NCBI GenBank assembly: GCA_019279435.1
Contig: JAAALK010000285.1
Location: 66,946,865 to 67,010,864, forward strand
Origin: Zizania palustris
Taxonomy: Eukaryota > Streptophyta > Magnoliopsida > Poales > Poaceae
Reading direction: 5' to 3'
DNA: 64,000 nt
Below are positions 1 through 10,962 of this stretch, in pieces. The notes beneath the pieces were generated by a model. That model was not told the DNA's origin. It made no database searches and saw only the letters and a program-made list of their open reading frames with translations. Position 1 is the stretch's first letter, and every line of letters starts with the position of its first letter. Both the position numbers and the translations under genes were made by a program.

Positions 1-2092
1 AAAATCGACAACCGCAACATCATCCTCCCCACTCTCGCAGACATCCCCGAAGAGGATCGGGCTGAGATCAAAGCCAAGACGAAGGAATTCCATGCCCTCA
101 TGCTCGGGCGCTACACAAAAACTCGCACAGGCTTCGTCAAGCGCGACATCGACATCCCAGACCCCTTCGGAAACAAGGTACCACCACCATCCCTCTCATC
201 TTTATCCCCCTTAGAGATTAGACAGGAGATAGCTGCTATAGTAGATCAGGCCGTTAGTGCTATATTTTCGAATCGGCTAGGGCCTGAAATGGAAACGATG
301 TTTAGGAGATTCAGCTTTTCCGAGGCCGTTTCTCACACCCTAATTCCTAGCCTACCTCCATGCACCACGTACACAGTAAAACTGACGGGATCACCGGAAA
401 GGCCATTACCTATACACCTCCAATTTTTGGGGCCAAGGCTATGCACACCACTATTGGTCAGCTCGGCCCTTGGGTCAGCCAAACCAGCACGTACCAGGCA
501 CCATCACCGAAGATAGTCAGTCCAACCAGCTTCCAAGCTGGTCCGACCGACCCATATACCTACGGCTAGACCGGCTACCAGGCTAGTTTGACCGGTCAGT
601 ATGCCTACGGCCAAACCGACCCTATGGCTGGTCAGGCCGCTCCACTTTACTACACAGTGGTTGCGCCCACACTGCCCTTTCACGCGCTGCCCGCACCTCC
701 TGCTCCTGCATACCAGCATAGGCCTGAGCATCCCATTTACCATGAGCCTACACGAGAGCAGGGAACGCATGGCCGACATCCTGACATACCACCACGTGTC
801 GCGCCCCGACATGAGAGACGCGCGCAGGCCAGAAGAATAGAGGATATTGACGAGCGAATTCATGCGCTTGTTAGGGAATGCACTGGTTACACGCCTCGAG
901 ATCGGATTAGGGTTTACCGTAAGCCGTACCCAGACCATTTCGATGCCTTCCCATATCCTCGCGGCTTTAGGGTTCCTGACTTCACCAATTTTGATGGCGA
1001 GAGTAGCAAGATCACCCTAGAGCATATAGGCCAATTTCTAGCACAGTGTGGTGAAGCAAGTGGGTCGGATGCGCTTAAGCTCAGATTATTTTCCTTATCG
1101 CTATCCAGCACTGCTTTCACTTGGTTTTCGGCGCTACCGCCGAACTCCATTCAGACTTAGGCCCAGTTAGAACAGAAATTCCATGATTATTTTTATACTG
1201 GGGAAACCGAACGTAGGCTCTCACATTTTACGTCGGTTAAACATAAGACCAATGAGAGCGTCTCTGACTATATTAGGCGCTTCAGAGACACTAGGAACCG
1301 ATGTTTTAGTTTAAACATCTCTGAGAGGGATCTGGCCGACTTAGCTTTCAACGGTTTGCCTTCCGAAATTAAGGAAAATCTATACGGCCGAATCTTCCTC
1401 GAGGTTAGTCAGGTTTTACAACAGGTTCTGGACCATGAAGGCCGAGCTAGGACCAAAAGGTCTATCAAAGTTTTTAGTGAGCATAAGGCCAAGCTACACA
1501 TCGTGGAGCACTCCGAAGAAGAATCATCAGGAGAAGAATACTCGACTGACATGTACGTGGCCGAATGGACCTGTCCTAGTGGATCTAAAACAATCACGTG
1601 CTCCAAATTATGGCCATCTCCCTCTAAGTGTCAGCCCAATGAAGTTAAGTACTCGTTTGATGTGACTAAGTGCGATAAAATATTTGATTTTTTGTTGAAA
1701 AGCAAGCTCCTTAGGTTGCCCAAAGGTCATGTAATTCCATCCACCGATGACTTGAAGAAACATGCATACTGTAAGTGGCATGATACGCTTTCCCATTCTA
1801 CTAATGAATGCAACGTTTTTCGTCGACAAGTTCAATCGGCCATAAATGAAGGATGATTGAAGATAGATTCTACCCCTAGAATGAAGCTAGATCATGATCC
1901 ATTTCCCGTAAACAACATTGATCTTGATGGGAAGAAGGTACTGATTCGGCCCGAACAGGCTGAGTCATCTAAAGGAAAGGTAGTCGTCATTGGGAAGTCT
2001 CGCACATGCATGCTCATACCGAAGAACCCTGAGGTAGGAGTAAATGTAGACAAGACATCTCCAGCTAAATCCCGCAAAAAGCTAGAGGTAAC
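1..2092 (+). pseudogene. Ty3/gypsy gag, 5' part (element G0), broken
   Basis: This is the nucleocapsid/capsid (Gag) region of a gypsy element; Gag packages element RNA into cytoplasmic particles. Frame 1 is open from base 1 to 516, but the sense frame switches near 350. It continues as a Tyr/Gly/Pro-rich spacer and then the retrotransposon gag fold (about 930-1,420), recognisable by FPYPRGFRVPDFTNFDG and FTWFSALPPNSI. In-frame stops lie at 567-569, 1,158-1,160 (TAG) and 1,854-1,856 (TGA). The frame then runs into the C1 insertion and resumes at 12,948 after the GTAAC duplication. The 5' end lies outside the window. Family-level assignment is firm; the exact gypsy lineage is not. Confidence 0.8.
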
Positions 2093-4075
2093 TGAGAAAC
2101 CAAGGGTTGGTTTCAGTATTTGTGATGAGTGATTGACAGGCTTTTAACCTCTATTCGAAGGGGTACCTCCGGAAGGGGTTCGGAGGTTGGACCTCCGAAG
2201 GGTGTTCGGAGGTGGTTTCACCGAAGGGTGTTCGGTGGTTGGTTGCTGCAGCTGTTGCAGTGGAGTGTACCTGTCGGAGGGGTCCGACATTACACGATGA
2301 CTGGGTGTGTACCGAAGGCTTCGGTACTTTGGGCGGTACACCAGAGTGTGTACCGGAGGTTGCTAACCCAGAGAGGTCTCCGGAGTACTGGAAACACTTG
2401 TCTGTTTGTCGGTGGTGCGCAGGGACTTCGGAGGCGACGGACAGGTTCGCGGCAGGTGAACCTGGGTCAAGCGGGAGGCTTGATGCCAGGGGAGCGGGGA
2501 GCTCCGTCACGGTGGCTGCGAAGGGGGTTCGGGTCGGTCCTCGGGTCAAGGTGCGCCAGGTGAAGGCAGAGAGTGCGGAGCGTGGCTCCGGGTGAAGGTA
2601 CTCTGAGACAAAGTCCTCGGAGGTGAGGCACTTCGAAGGTACTCCGGAAGGAGTGACTTCGGAGTTGGATGGATCAAGTCCTTTGCGAAGGCAATGGAGT
2701 TCGAAGTGTGCTCCGGAGGGAGACATTCGAAGGTACCCGACGAAGGTCTCAGAAGTCGAGGCGCATCGAAGGCATGGTCCGGGTGAGGTTCGTCGAGGAG
2801 TGTGCTCAGGGAGAGACACTGCGACGAAGTGCTCATGGAATGCTTCGTGCGAAGGCCTGGGATGAAGGAGGGACTTCGAAGGGTGGTACTCCGAAGGTGG
2901 GGCTTCGGAGTGTGGTTGTCTTGTGGTACTTTGGCCTGTATGGCTTCGGTACATGGACTGACGGAGTTCGAGCTGGGAGTAGCTGCGAAGCCGTGGTGGT
3001 CCAGTCCGGAGGTGTTGGTGCGAAGGCCCAAGGGCTTTGATGGCTTCGGCTCAAAACCGTCACTGTATCGGAGACTGACTTCGGTGAAGCGAAGGCCATC
3101 TGGCTCAAGGCTTCTCACCGAAGCTACCGCACCCTCGCATGCGAATGGAGGCTCCAGAAGGTCAAAGACTGCAAAGGCTGACACTGTCTGTTCTGTAAAA
3201 AGCTGACGCTGTCCCCTCTGCAAAGCTGACAGAGAAGCCTACGGAATAAAGTTGGACTACCTTTTGTACCCCTCTGTTCTGTAGAGATAAAACTGGTGTA
3301 AACCCTAGGGGTAAAGTAGTCAATTCGTTTGGGTGAATTGTGGGCTATAAATATGAGGGCTCGATAGGTAACATTTAACACTTTGAGCATTTACTGTTGA
3401 GCTCCTGTAGCCACACACTTCATTGTATTCATCCAGAGAGTTCATTTTCTATGTTCCTTGTTCAAGCGACGAAGCCCTGCCTCTGTGTGCTTTTTGCTTG
3501 AGCTCGCTTTACATACCTCGATAGTTGTAGTACACCGAAGCCTGTCTAGGCGAAGGGTGTTTTGTACGAAGTGTGTTTTTCAGTGTGTTGTCGCTCTGTG
3601 TAACAGGAGGCGAGACCTCGCTGCTTACTAGCGAAGCCCTGATCGAAGCCCGTACGTTTATCGTGTCTGTGACTCTAGCGAAGTCTGTCAGTGTGCGTTT
3701 AGACCTTCGTGTACGAAGCCCAGCACCAGTTGCTGCTGCCAAGTACTTGGTCGAAGTCCTCAGTGGGGTGTCCACTCTTGCGAAGGGTGAAGTGCGAAGC
3801 CTGCTCGAAGCACCCTGTGTGCGGAGCCTGCACTGATTGACTTAGCAGAGTAGATTTTTGAGGGTTGTTAGTGGAGCGAAGTCTTCTTGGCTTCGAACTT
3901 TTGCTCCTACGAAGCTTGTGTTCGGAGCTGTCAAAGCACCTCCGAACCAGACCTTCGAAGGTAGTGTTCGAAGCCTGTTCCGCAGAAGATAGAACTGAAA
4001 CCGAAGGCTAGTTATTAGCCCGAAATTTTAAAAGCTCCCATTCACCCCCCTCTGGTCGCCGTTTCTGGTCCAACA
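2093..4075 (+). repeat. C1 5' LTR
   Basis: The 1,983-bp LTR begins TGAGAAACC and ends GGTCCAACA. It carries a CTATAAATAT box at 3,345-3,354, so U3 is roughly 2,093-3,370. U3 is GC-rich and full of short inverted repeats built from CTCCGAAG, CTTCGAAG and CTTCGGTAC. One is a 19-bp near-perfect palindrome at 2,309-2,327. The reading frames seen through it on both strands come from this composition and are not genes. Confidence 0.95.
3345..3354 (+). promoter_or_regulatory. C1 LTR TATA box
   Basis: CTATAAATAT lies about 730 bp from the LTR end. It is repeated in the 3' LTR (around 12,215) and as its reverse complement in C4 (50,132-50,139). It is the likely core promoter for genomic RNA synthesis. 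Confidence 0.7.
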
Positions 4076-4077
4076 AT

Positions 4078-4089
4078 TGGTATTAGAGC
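4078..4089 (+). other. C1 primer-binding site
   Basis: TGGTATTAGAGC starts three bases after the LTR end. It differs by one base from the usual copia site TGGTATCAGAGC, which is complementary to the 3' end of initiator tRNA-Met and primes minus-strand DNA synthesis. Confidence 0.85.
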
Positions 4090-4139
4090 GGGTTAAGATC
4101 ACCAGTTGACCTTAACCGGTTTTGTGATCTATTGGCGAC

Positions 4140-6603
4140 ATGGATAGAGGCAGTAAAATTCCTCTGTTCGATGGGACTGATTTTGCATACTGGAAGGTGC
4201 GCATGGAGGCTTACTTGTTAAGCCAAGGAAATGCAATTTGGGAGATTGTGGACTCACAATACTCCATCCCTGAGACTCGCACCTCTCAAATAGAGAAGGA
4301 TCAGTATAATGCCAACTCCAAGGCTAGGAATATACTGTTCATTGGTTTGAGCCGGAGTGAGTTTGATAGGGTGCAGCACCTTAGGACTGCTAGGGAAATT
4401 TGGACCACTCTCACTATTTTTCATGAGGGCTCTACACAGATTAAGGCCAGGCGCCAAAGCACATACAACCAACAGTATCAGTTGTTTGTGCAGGCACCTG
4501 GTGAATCTATAGATGTCATGTTTTCTCGCTTTGATGCAATAGTGAGTAACTTGCGGTCCAACGGGACGCTTGCTTACAATGATCATGATAGGGCTATCAA
4601 GCTTCTCTATGCTCTTGACCGTAGCATATGGGAAGTGAAGATATCCAGCATTGAGGAGTCTGCAGGTTATGACACATTGACCTGTGATGAGCTCTTCAGC
4701 AAGCTGAAGTCCACAGAGATTGCCAAGGCATCTCTTGCAGTGCACAGAAGCTCTTTGCCACAAGCCATTGGCATTGGTTTCTAGCACTAGCCGTGGCACC
4801 ACTGCAGAACCAAGCACATCTGGCACTTGTGTTTTTGCAGATGGTTTTGCTTTGTCCTCCCTGGTCTCCGTCACAAAGGAGCAGGTGGACACTCTAGATG
4901 ATGATGAGCTTGCTCTCATTGCCAGAAGGTTCACCCGTTTTCATCATGAGAGATGGGATCAGAGGAGAAGTGGTTTCAGTGGTTGCTTTGAATGTGGCGA
5001 CACTTCTCATATTAAGGCCAACTGCCCTAAGCTCAAGAAGAGAGATGAGAGTGAGCGCCCCAAATACCACAAGAAGGAGAGGAAGCCTTTTGTGAAGGGC
5101 AAGCGCAGCAAGATGGCTAAGAAAGTAGCCAAAGCTGCTTCCAGAGCTTTTGTTGCTGCTCTCAGCGACATCGACACTTCCTCAACTGAGGAGTCGAGCT
5201 CTGAGGAGGAGGAGTCCCCAAGGAAGGAGGACAAGAAGGACAAGAAGGGACGAGATTTCACCGGCATTTGCTTCATGGCCGACAGCGATCACAGCGGCGA
5301 TGAGCTTGACTCATCTGAGGTAACTCTATCATCTGATCAGCTATTGATTAAATTAGATGAGCTGAATGAAGTAGTCCTTGGTCAGGATAGATTACTTGTA
5401 CAAGCCGCTAGAGAAAGAAAAGACCTTAGACTTAGGCTAGAATCTGTTTCTACTGAATATGCCATGCTTAAGTCTAAAGTTAATGATGCTGAATGTGATT
5501 CTTGTACCACTGTCATGGGTGAGCTTGCTCAGTTGCGTTCTGTACATGCTCAAACTCTTTCTGAGTTTGAGACTGCACAGAAGCAGCTTTTGGAGGTGGA
5601 TTCTAGACCTCATGATATTATTGAATGCATGAACTGTTCTTTATTACGCGAGAGCATTAATTTACGTGATAAACATGTTCATGATTTAGAGGCTAGATTG
5701 GAGAGGGCCGGTAGTTCTAAGGATGTGCAACCTGTTTGTGACACTTGCATTACCCTTAAGGACCAGCTAGGCACTGTTAGAGAGCGAGCTGAGAACCTTA
5801 TGTCTGAAAATGAATACCTTCTTTCTGTGGTTAATAAATGCACTGAGGGAAAGGGTAGGATGGATTTGCTCTTGGCCAAGACCGAGTTGTGTGCTGACAG
5901 AGCAGGGGTAGCTCTAGGTTTGGGTTTTGAGAGGATACCTTCAAACAGTAAGACCAAAACTGTTTTTACCTCTCCCACTACCCTAGAGAAAGAGAGAGCT
6001 CTGTTAGACACCCCATCAGCCAAAAAGCCTACCCGACCACCAAAGAAAACCGCACCTCCTGCCAAGAAAAATCCTCCCAAGAAAACCACTCAGAAGAAAC
6101 CCATGGAGCCTGTGAGAGTTGCTCATGTGACCCATGAGAGTGCCCCTAGGAGAGTGTTTCACTGTTCTTACTGTCAGCGGGCGGGTCATTTGGTTGGGTT
6201 CTGTTTTCGTCGCATCAAGGATGAGCGACGCTCTCAGGTGATGAGTTACCAGGACATGCATTACCCATCTTTAGGTATGCATGAGTCTGAGTTTTACTAT
6301 CGTCCTGCTTTTGAGGCTCCTCGTGCTTCTCGGAGAGGTTTTGCTCCTCGAGGTGTTCACCATGTTCCATATGGTGTTAGACCTCGGGCGAGTAGCTTTG
6401 TACCTCATCAGAGTAGGAGACCTCGCCATGCTTTTCGATCACAGCATGTAGGTAGACCTCGCACTTTGCATCATTCAGATTATCATGTGCGTAGACCATC
6501 TACTTTTACTGCGCCTACTACTCGTGTCACTCAGTGCTGGATGCCTCGTCATTTTTTCACTCACCCCAGCACTGAGCGATCGAGATATTCTTATCATGTG
6601 TAG
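4140..6603 (+). pseudogene. C1 gag (Sirevirus-type), one frameshift
   Basis: Gag starts at ATG 4,140. The N-terminal half is the copia gag (UBN2-like) domain, with the Trp-containing motif FAYWKVRMEAYL. The first frame ends at 4,784. Homologous sequence continues in the next frame from about 4,770, so one indel separates the two parts. The second part carries a CCHC knuckle, CFECGDTSHIKANC (about 4,984-5,025), an acidic/Lys-rich linker, and a long Leu/Glu-rich coiled-coil region (about 5,280-5,900). A Lys/Pro-rich stretch and a second knuckle, CSYCQRAGHLVGFC, follow. The frame ends at TAG 6,601-6,603, in frame with protease. Confidence 0.85.
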
Positions 6604-7155
6604 GCGACAGATCGAGGCTTGGAGGGCACGTGGATCATGGACTCTGGTTGTTCGCGCCACATGACCGGAGATGCAGCATGGTTCTCTAGCCTCACCACAA
6701 CCAAGCAAAAGGAACATATCACCTTCGGAAACAATCGAAGGAGTAGAGTAAAAGGTAAAGGTGTGGTAAGAATTAACTCGAATTTCACTCTCAAAGATGT
6801 TGCTTTGGTTGAGAACCTGGGATACAATTTAATGTCTGTATCTCAGTTGCTTGATGAGGGCTTCGAAGTGCGATTTCATCGCGATACTTCGCAAGTACTC
6901 AATTCTGATGGCGTTGTGGTGTGTAAGATCTTTAGAGTAGGGAGAGTTTTTGGAGCTGACTTTTCTGAATCGTCTGGATCTTCTCATTGTCTTGTTGCAC
7001 ATTCAACTTCTGAGCTTTGGAAGTGGCATAGGAGACTAGGGCATATGAGCTTTGAGTTGCTCGCTCGTCTGAGCGCCCTAGGTCTGATCCGAGGATTGCC
7101 CAAGCTCAAGTTGGAGAAGAATTTGTTTGCGCTCCTTGTCGACATGGAAAAATGA
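6604..7155 (+). pseudogene. C1 protease and GAG-pre-integrase region
   Basis: This region continues the gag frame directly after the TAG. WIMDSGCSRHMTG holds the retroviral-type aspartic protease site, with the catalytic Asp at 6,640-6,642. The GAG-pre-integrase motif [17 protein letters not shown] contributes the His residues of the integrase zinc-binding domain. The frame ends at 7,155. Compared with the minus-strand copy C4, one base is missing near 7,124, which puts the zinc-binding Cys pair out of frame. Protease would mature Gag and Pol within the particle. Confidence 0.85.
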
Positions 7156-8120
7156 TTGCTGCTTCGCATTCGCCAGTCACCACAGTGATGACTGAACAAC
7201 CCGGAGAACTTCTCCACATGGACACTGTAGGTCCCTCTCGGGTTAGTTCTTTAGGCGGCAAGTGGTATGTTTTAGTGATTGTCGACGATTTCTCTCGCTA
7301 CTCTTGGGTCTTCTTTCTTGCCAGCAAGGATGAAGTGTTTTCACACTTTCGAAGCTTGGCTTTGAGACTTTTTACTGAACTCCCTGGTGCATTGAAATTC
7401 ATTCGAAGTGATAATGGCACTGAGTTCAAAAATAGTCTCTTTGTTGACTTTTGCATGGAGCATGGCATAGAACATCAATTCTCTGCTCCGCGGGTTCCTC
7501 AACAGAACGGTGTTGTTGAGAGGAAGAACCGCACTTTGGTTGAGATGGCTAGGACGATGCTTGATGAGCATAGGACTCCTAGAAAATTCTGGGCTGAGGC
7601 CATGAACACAGCATGTTACATCTCAAACCTAATCTTCTTGCACTCAATTTTAAACTTGACATCTTATGAGCTACGTTTTGGGAGACAGCCCAAGGTTACT
7701 CATCTTCGAGTTTTTGGCAGTCGCTGCTTTATCCTAAAACGTGGTAACTTGGATAAATTTGAGTCGCGATCTTCTGACGGGATCTTTTTGGGTTACACTA
7801 CACATGGTCATTCTTATCGTGTTTATAACTTGGAGACTAACACTGTCATCGAGTCATGTGATGTGACTTTTGATGAATCAACCCCCTCTGTTAGTTCTGC
7901 TTTTGAACAGGCAAATGAACACGACATGGAACAGACATTATTCGAAGAAGAAGATCCCGGAGAATTCGAGGATGAACCCCTACTTCCCTCGACATCAACC
8001 CCCGAAGCTGACCCCGCTTCAACTACTTCGGCACGAGGTCCCGAAGCGACTACCTCAACATCGGTCATCTTGGACCACTCCAACGCACAAGTTGAGGGGG
8101 AGACTGCATCCCGCCGCTAG
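7152..8120 (+). pseudogene. C1 integrase
   Basis: This is the integrase catalytic core (rve fold), which inserts element cDNA into the genome. The D,D-35-E residues are visible: Asp in LLHMDTVGP (7,221-7,223), Asp in SDNGTEF (7,410-7,412) and Glu in [13 protein letters not shown] (7,518-7,520). A C-terminal region with ELRFGRQPKVTHLRVFG follows. The frame ends at TAG 8,118-8,120; the equivalent codon in C4 is GAG, so this looks like a single substitution. The next domain continues in the same frame. Confidence 0.88.
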
Positions 8121-9772
8121 GCTCCACATCATGTTCAAAGGATGCACCCTCCCGAGCAGATCATTGGTGAGCTTGATCAAAGGGTAACTCGTTCTCATGC
8201 CCATTTCACTAATGCTGCTTTTGTTGCTTCTTTCGAGCCCTTAGATGTTAGTCATGCACTTTCTGATTCTAGTTGGATCAATGCCATGCATGAGGAACTT
8301 GAAAATTTTGAGAGAAACCAAGTCTGGTCATTACTTGATCCTCCACCAAATGTTCATTTCATTGGAACAAAATGGATTTTCAAAAATAAACAAGGGGAGG
8401 ATGGGACTATAGTTAGAAACAAGGCTAGACTTGTAGCTCAGGGCTTTTCTCAACTAGAAGGGATTGATTTTACTGAAACTTTTGCACCTGTTGCTCGCCT
8501 TGAGGCCATTAGGATTTTGCTTGCCTTTGCGACATCCCGGGGATTCAAACTCTATCAAATGGATGTCAAAAGTGCTTTTCTTAATGGCTTCATAGGTGAA
8601 GATGTTTATGTAAAACAACCCCCTTGTTTTGAAAACCCCAAGTACCCACATAAAGTCCTTAAACTTCATAAGGCGCTTTATGGACTCAAGCAGGCCCCTC
8701 GGGCTTGGTATGATAGACTTAAGTCTTTTCTGCTTGAGCGAGGGTATTTGATGGGCTCTGTTGATAAAACTTTGTTTACTCTCAAGCATGGCAAAGATTT
8801 CCTCCTAGTTCAGATTTATGTGGATGATATCATCTTTGGTGGCTCTTCTCATGCTTTGGTTGCCGAGTTTGCAGATACCATGAGCAGGGAATTTGAAATG
8901 TCCATGATGGGTGAACTCACCTTTTTCCTTGGTTTGCAAATCAAGCAAAGCAAACAAGGTACTTTCGTTCACCAGACAAAGTACACCAAGGACCTGCTCA
9001 AGAAATTCGACATGGCTGATGCGAAGCCCCTCGCCACTCCAATGGCTACATCTGTAGCATTGGATCCTGACGAAGATGGAGAAGCCGTAGACCAGAAGGA
9101 GTTCCGAAGCATGATCGGCTCCCTCCTCTACTTGACTGCTACGAGGCCGGATATACACTTCGCTGTGTGTCTGTGCGCTCGTTTTCAGGCTTCACCACGA
9201 GCTTCGCACCGCCAAGCAGTAAAACGCATTCTCAGGTATCTCAAACATACCCTTGAATTTGGCATATGGTATTCAACGACTTCATCTTTATGTCTTCGAG
9301 GTTATTCCGATGCGGATTTTGCTGGGTGTAGGATTGATAGGAAGAGTACCTCTGCAGGTACTTGTCATTTTCTGGGTACATCCTTGGTTTGCTGGTCTTC
9401 CCGCAAACAGTCTAGTGTTGCACAATCGACGGTTGAGGCCGAATATGTTGCTGCAGCTAGCTGTTGCTCTCAGATTTGTGGATGGTTTCCACTTTGCGGG
9501 ATTTCGGGTTAGATTATAAGAGTGTTCCACTTTTCTGTGATAACACTAGTGCTATTTGTATTGCAAACAACCTGGTTCAGCATTCCAGAACCAAACACAT
9601 TGATGTGCGATATCATTTTCTCAGAGATCACAATGAGAAGGGTGATATTGAACTTCAATATGTTGATACCCAACACCAGCTTGCTGATTTTTTCACGAAA
9701 CCCCTCGATGCTTCTCGATTTGCTTACTTGCGTGGGGAACTTGGTATTTGTCATCCTTACGGCATTTTGTGA
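8121..9772 (+). pseudogene. C1 reverse transcriptase and RNase H
   Basis: RT (RVT_2 type) converts element RNA to DNA and RNase H removes the RNA strand. Visible motifs are [20 protein letters not shown], the first catalytic Asp in [12 protein letters not shown] (8,563-8,565), [12 protein letters not shown] and YVDDIIFGG (8,817-8,828). RNase H is seen in GYSDADFAGC, VEAEYVAA and, after a frameshift near 9,480, in VPLFCDNTSAI and the terminal QHQLADFFTKPLD. The first frame stops at 9,512 and the second ends at 9,772. Only that frameshift and the upstream TAG separate it from an open pol. Confidence 0.9.
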
Positions 9773-10962
9773 GGGGGAGCAGTTTTAGATGGATGTGCAT
9801 TTGCTAATTGTGTTGAAATTGCATTTACATCTTTTGCATTTATATGCCTGCTTATAATTCATGAAATCATGTCAGCTCAGCTCCTTTTAATTTATCTGAA
9901 ACATTCATGTGCATGATGTTTTCTCTTCAAAATCAAATCGTGCTCACTGCTTAGTCTTGAATCTAGCATGTTTAGGCAGGACTGCTTTAGCTATCTTTTA
10001 TCTACTTGATAGCAAGACACATTTCTTTGGATGCTAAAAATTGCAACTTGAAAAAAAATGTTCTACATCTTCATGGATATTCATAAAATGTCAAACAATT
10101 GGTTCATTTAGTTAAAATCAAAAATTCCATGATTTGCATGCTTCAAGTGAAAAGATCCAGGTGGATTTGTTTGTCGCACTACTCTATTCTAGACTGCTTT
10201 CCATTGCACATTGGTCTGAACTGGAATAGTGTAGTGTATGCCAAAATCATTGCTTTAAGCTTCTCATGGCTTTCATGCCTAGGCTTGGCCTGATTGGAAA
10301 GTATAAGGTGGACAAACAAATAACCCCTGGCACTAAGAAAAGAACAACAAAATTCATTGATCATCAAGTTTGCTTTCATTGCTCCATTTGAACTGGACTT
10401 GTCTGTCTGGAGTAGAATTTGACTAGCTTTGCGCAGTCCCTGCTTTTACTTGTCTAGTTTCCTTGACTAAGTGGTGATGCTTTTATTTCAAAAATGATCA
10501 AATCACATGCTTCATCATGTTTTTAGAGAATGTTAATTTGAGCTGAGCCCATGATCATTGGTGTTATTGTTGGCATATTTTTGCTCTATATGTCTCTGCA
10601 ATTATGCCCATTTCCACGCTATGCATCTTTTTCATGCTCCTTGATGCTTGCATTGCCAAAGGGGGAGAGATTTTTCTACGTTCTCTGCCGCAAGGGGGTA
10701 TAATTTCCAAAGGGGGAGAACATTTGACATTAAGGGGGAGAAGGTTATTTGTTGCCAAAAAGGGAAAACTTAACTCAGGGGGAGTTTTTATCTTGAGATT
10801 TGCCGAAGGGGCTTTTACTCTTTTGAAAAGGGGGAGGAAAATTCTTTTGTCAAGTGACATGATTTGGCTCTTTTCTGAGTTTTTATGGTCACTTGTGTGC
10901 TGAAAGTTTTTAAATTTTCTTGGATTTAAAGTTGGTTGTCAATGCACTCATCAAGGGGAGAT
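9773..10962 (+). other. C1 3' UTR with repeated polypurine tracts
   Basis: No coding region is visible over about 1.2 kb. After an AT-rich stretch, GGGGGAG-type tracts occur at 10,658-10,670, 10,709-10,720, 10,731-10,742, 10,776-10,784 and 10,826-10,837, with a further one at 9,774. The functional PPT is most likely CAAGGGGAGAT just before the LTR (10,952-10,962). Multiple PPT copies upstream of the 3' LTR are a known Sirevirus feature. The sequence around 10,885-10,905 is an uninterrupted homologue of the site in C3 where C2 inserted. Confidence 0.8.

Noticed and set aside
2144..3223. Long minus- and plus-strand frames in the C1 5' LTR (also 10,910-12,092 and 50,095-51,510)
   Set aside because: They follow the LTR boundaries, are Pro/Ser/Arg/Gly-rich on either strand, and contain no known domain. 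They come from GC-rich palindromic composition.
4078..4089. tRNA-like sequences near LTRs
   Set aside because: They are primer-binding sites complementary to tRNA 3' ends. No cloverleaf is present.
9773..10962. Envelope-like ORF between pol and the 3' LTR of C1
   Set aside because: Some Sireviruses carry one, but only short frames are present here, without a signal peptide or membrane segment.
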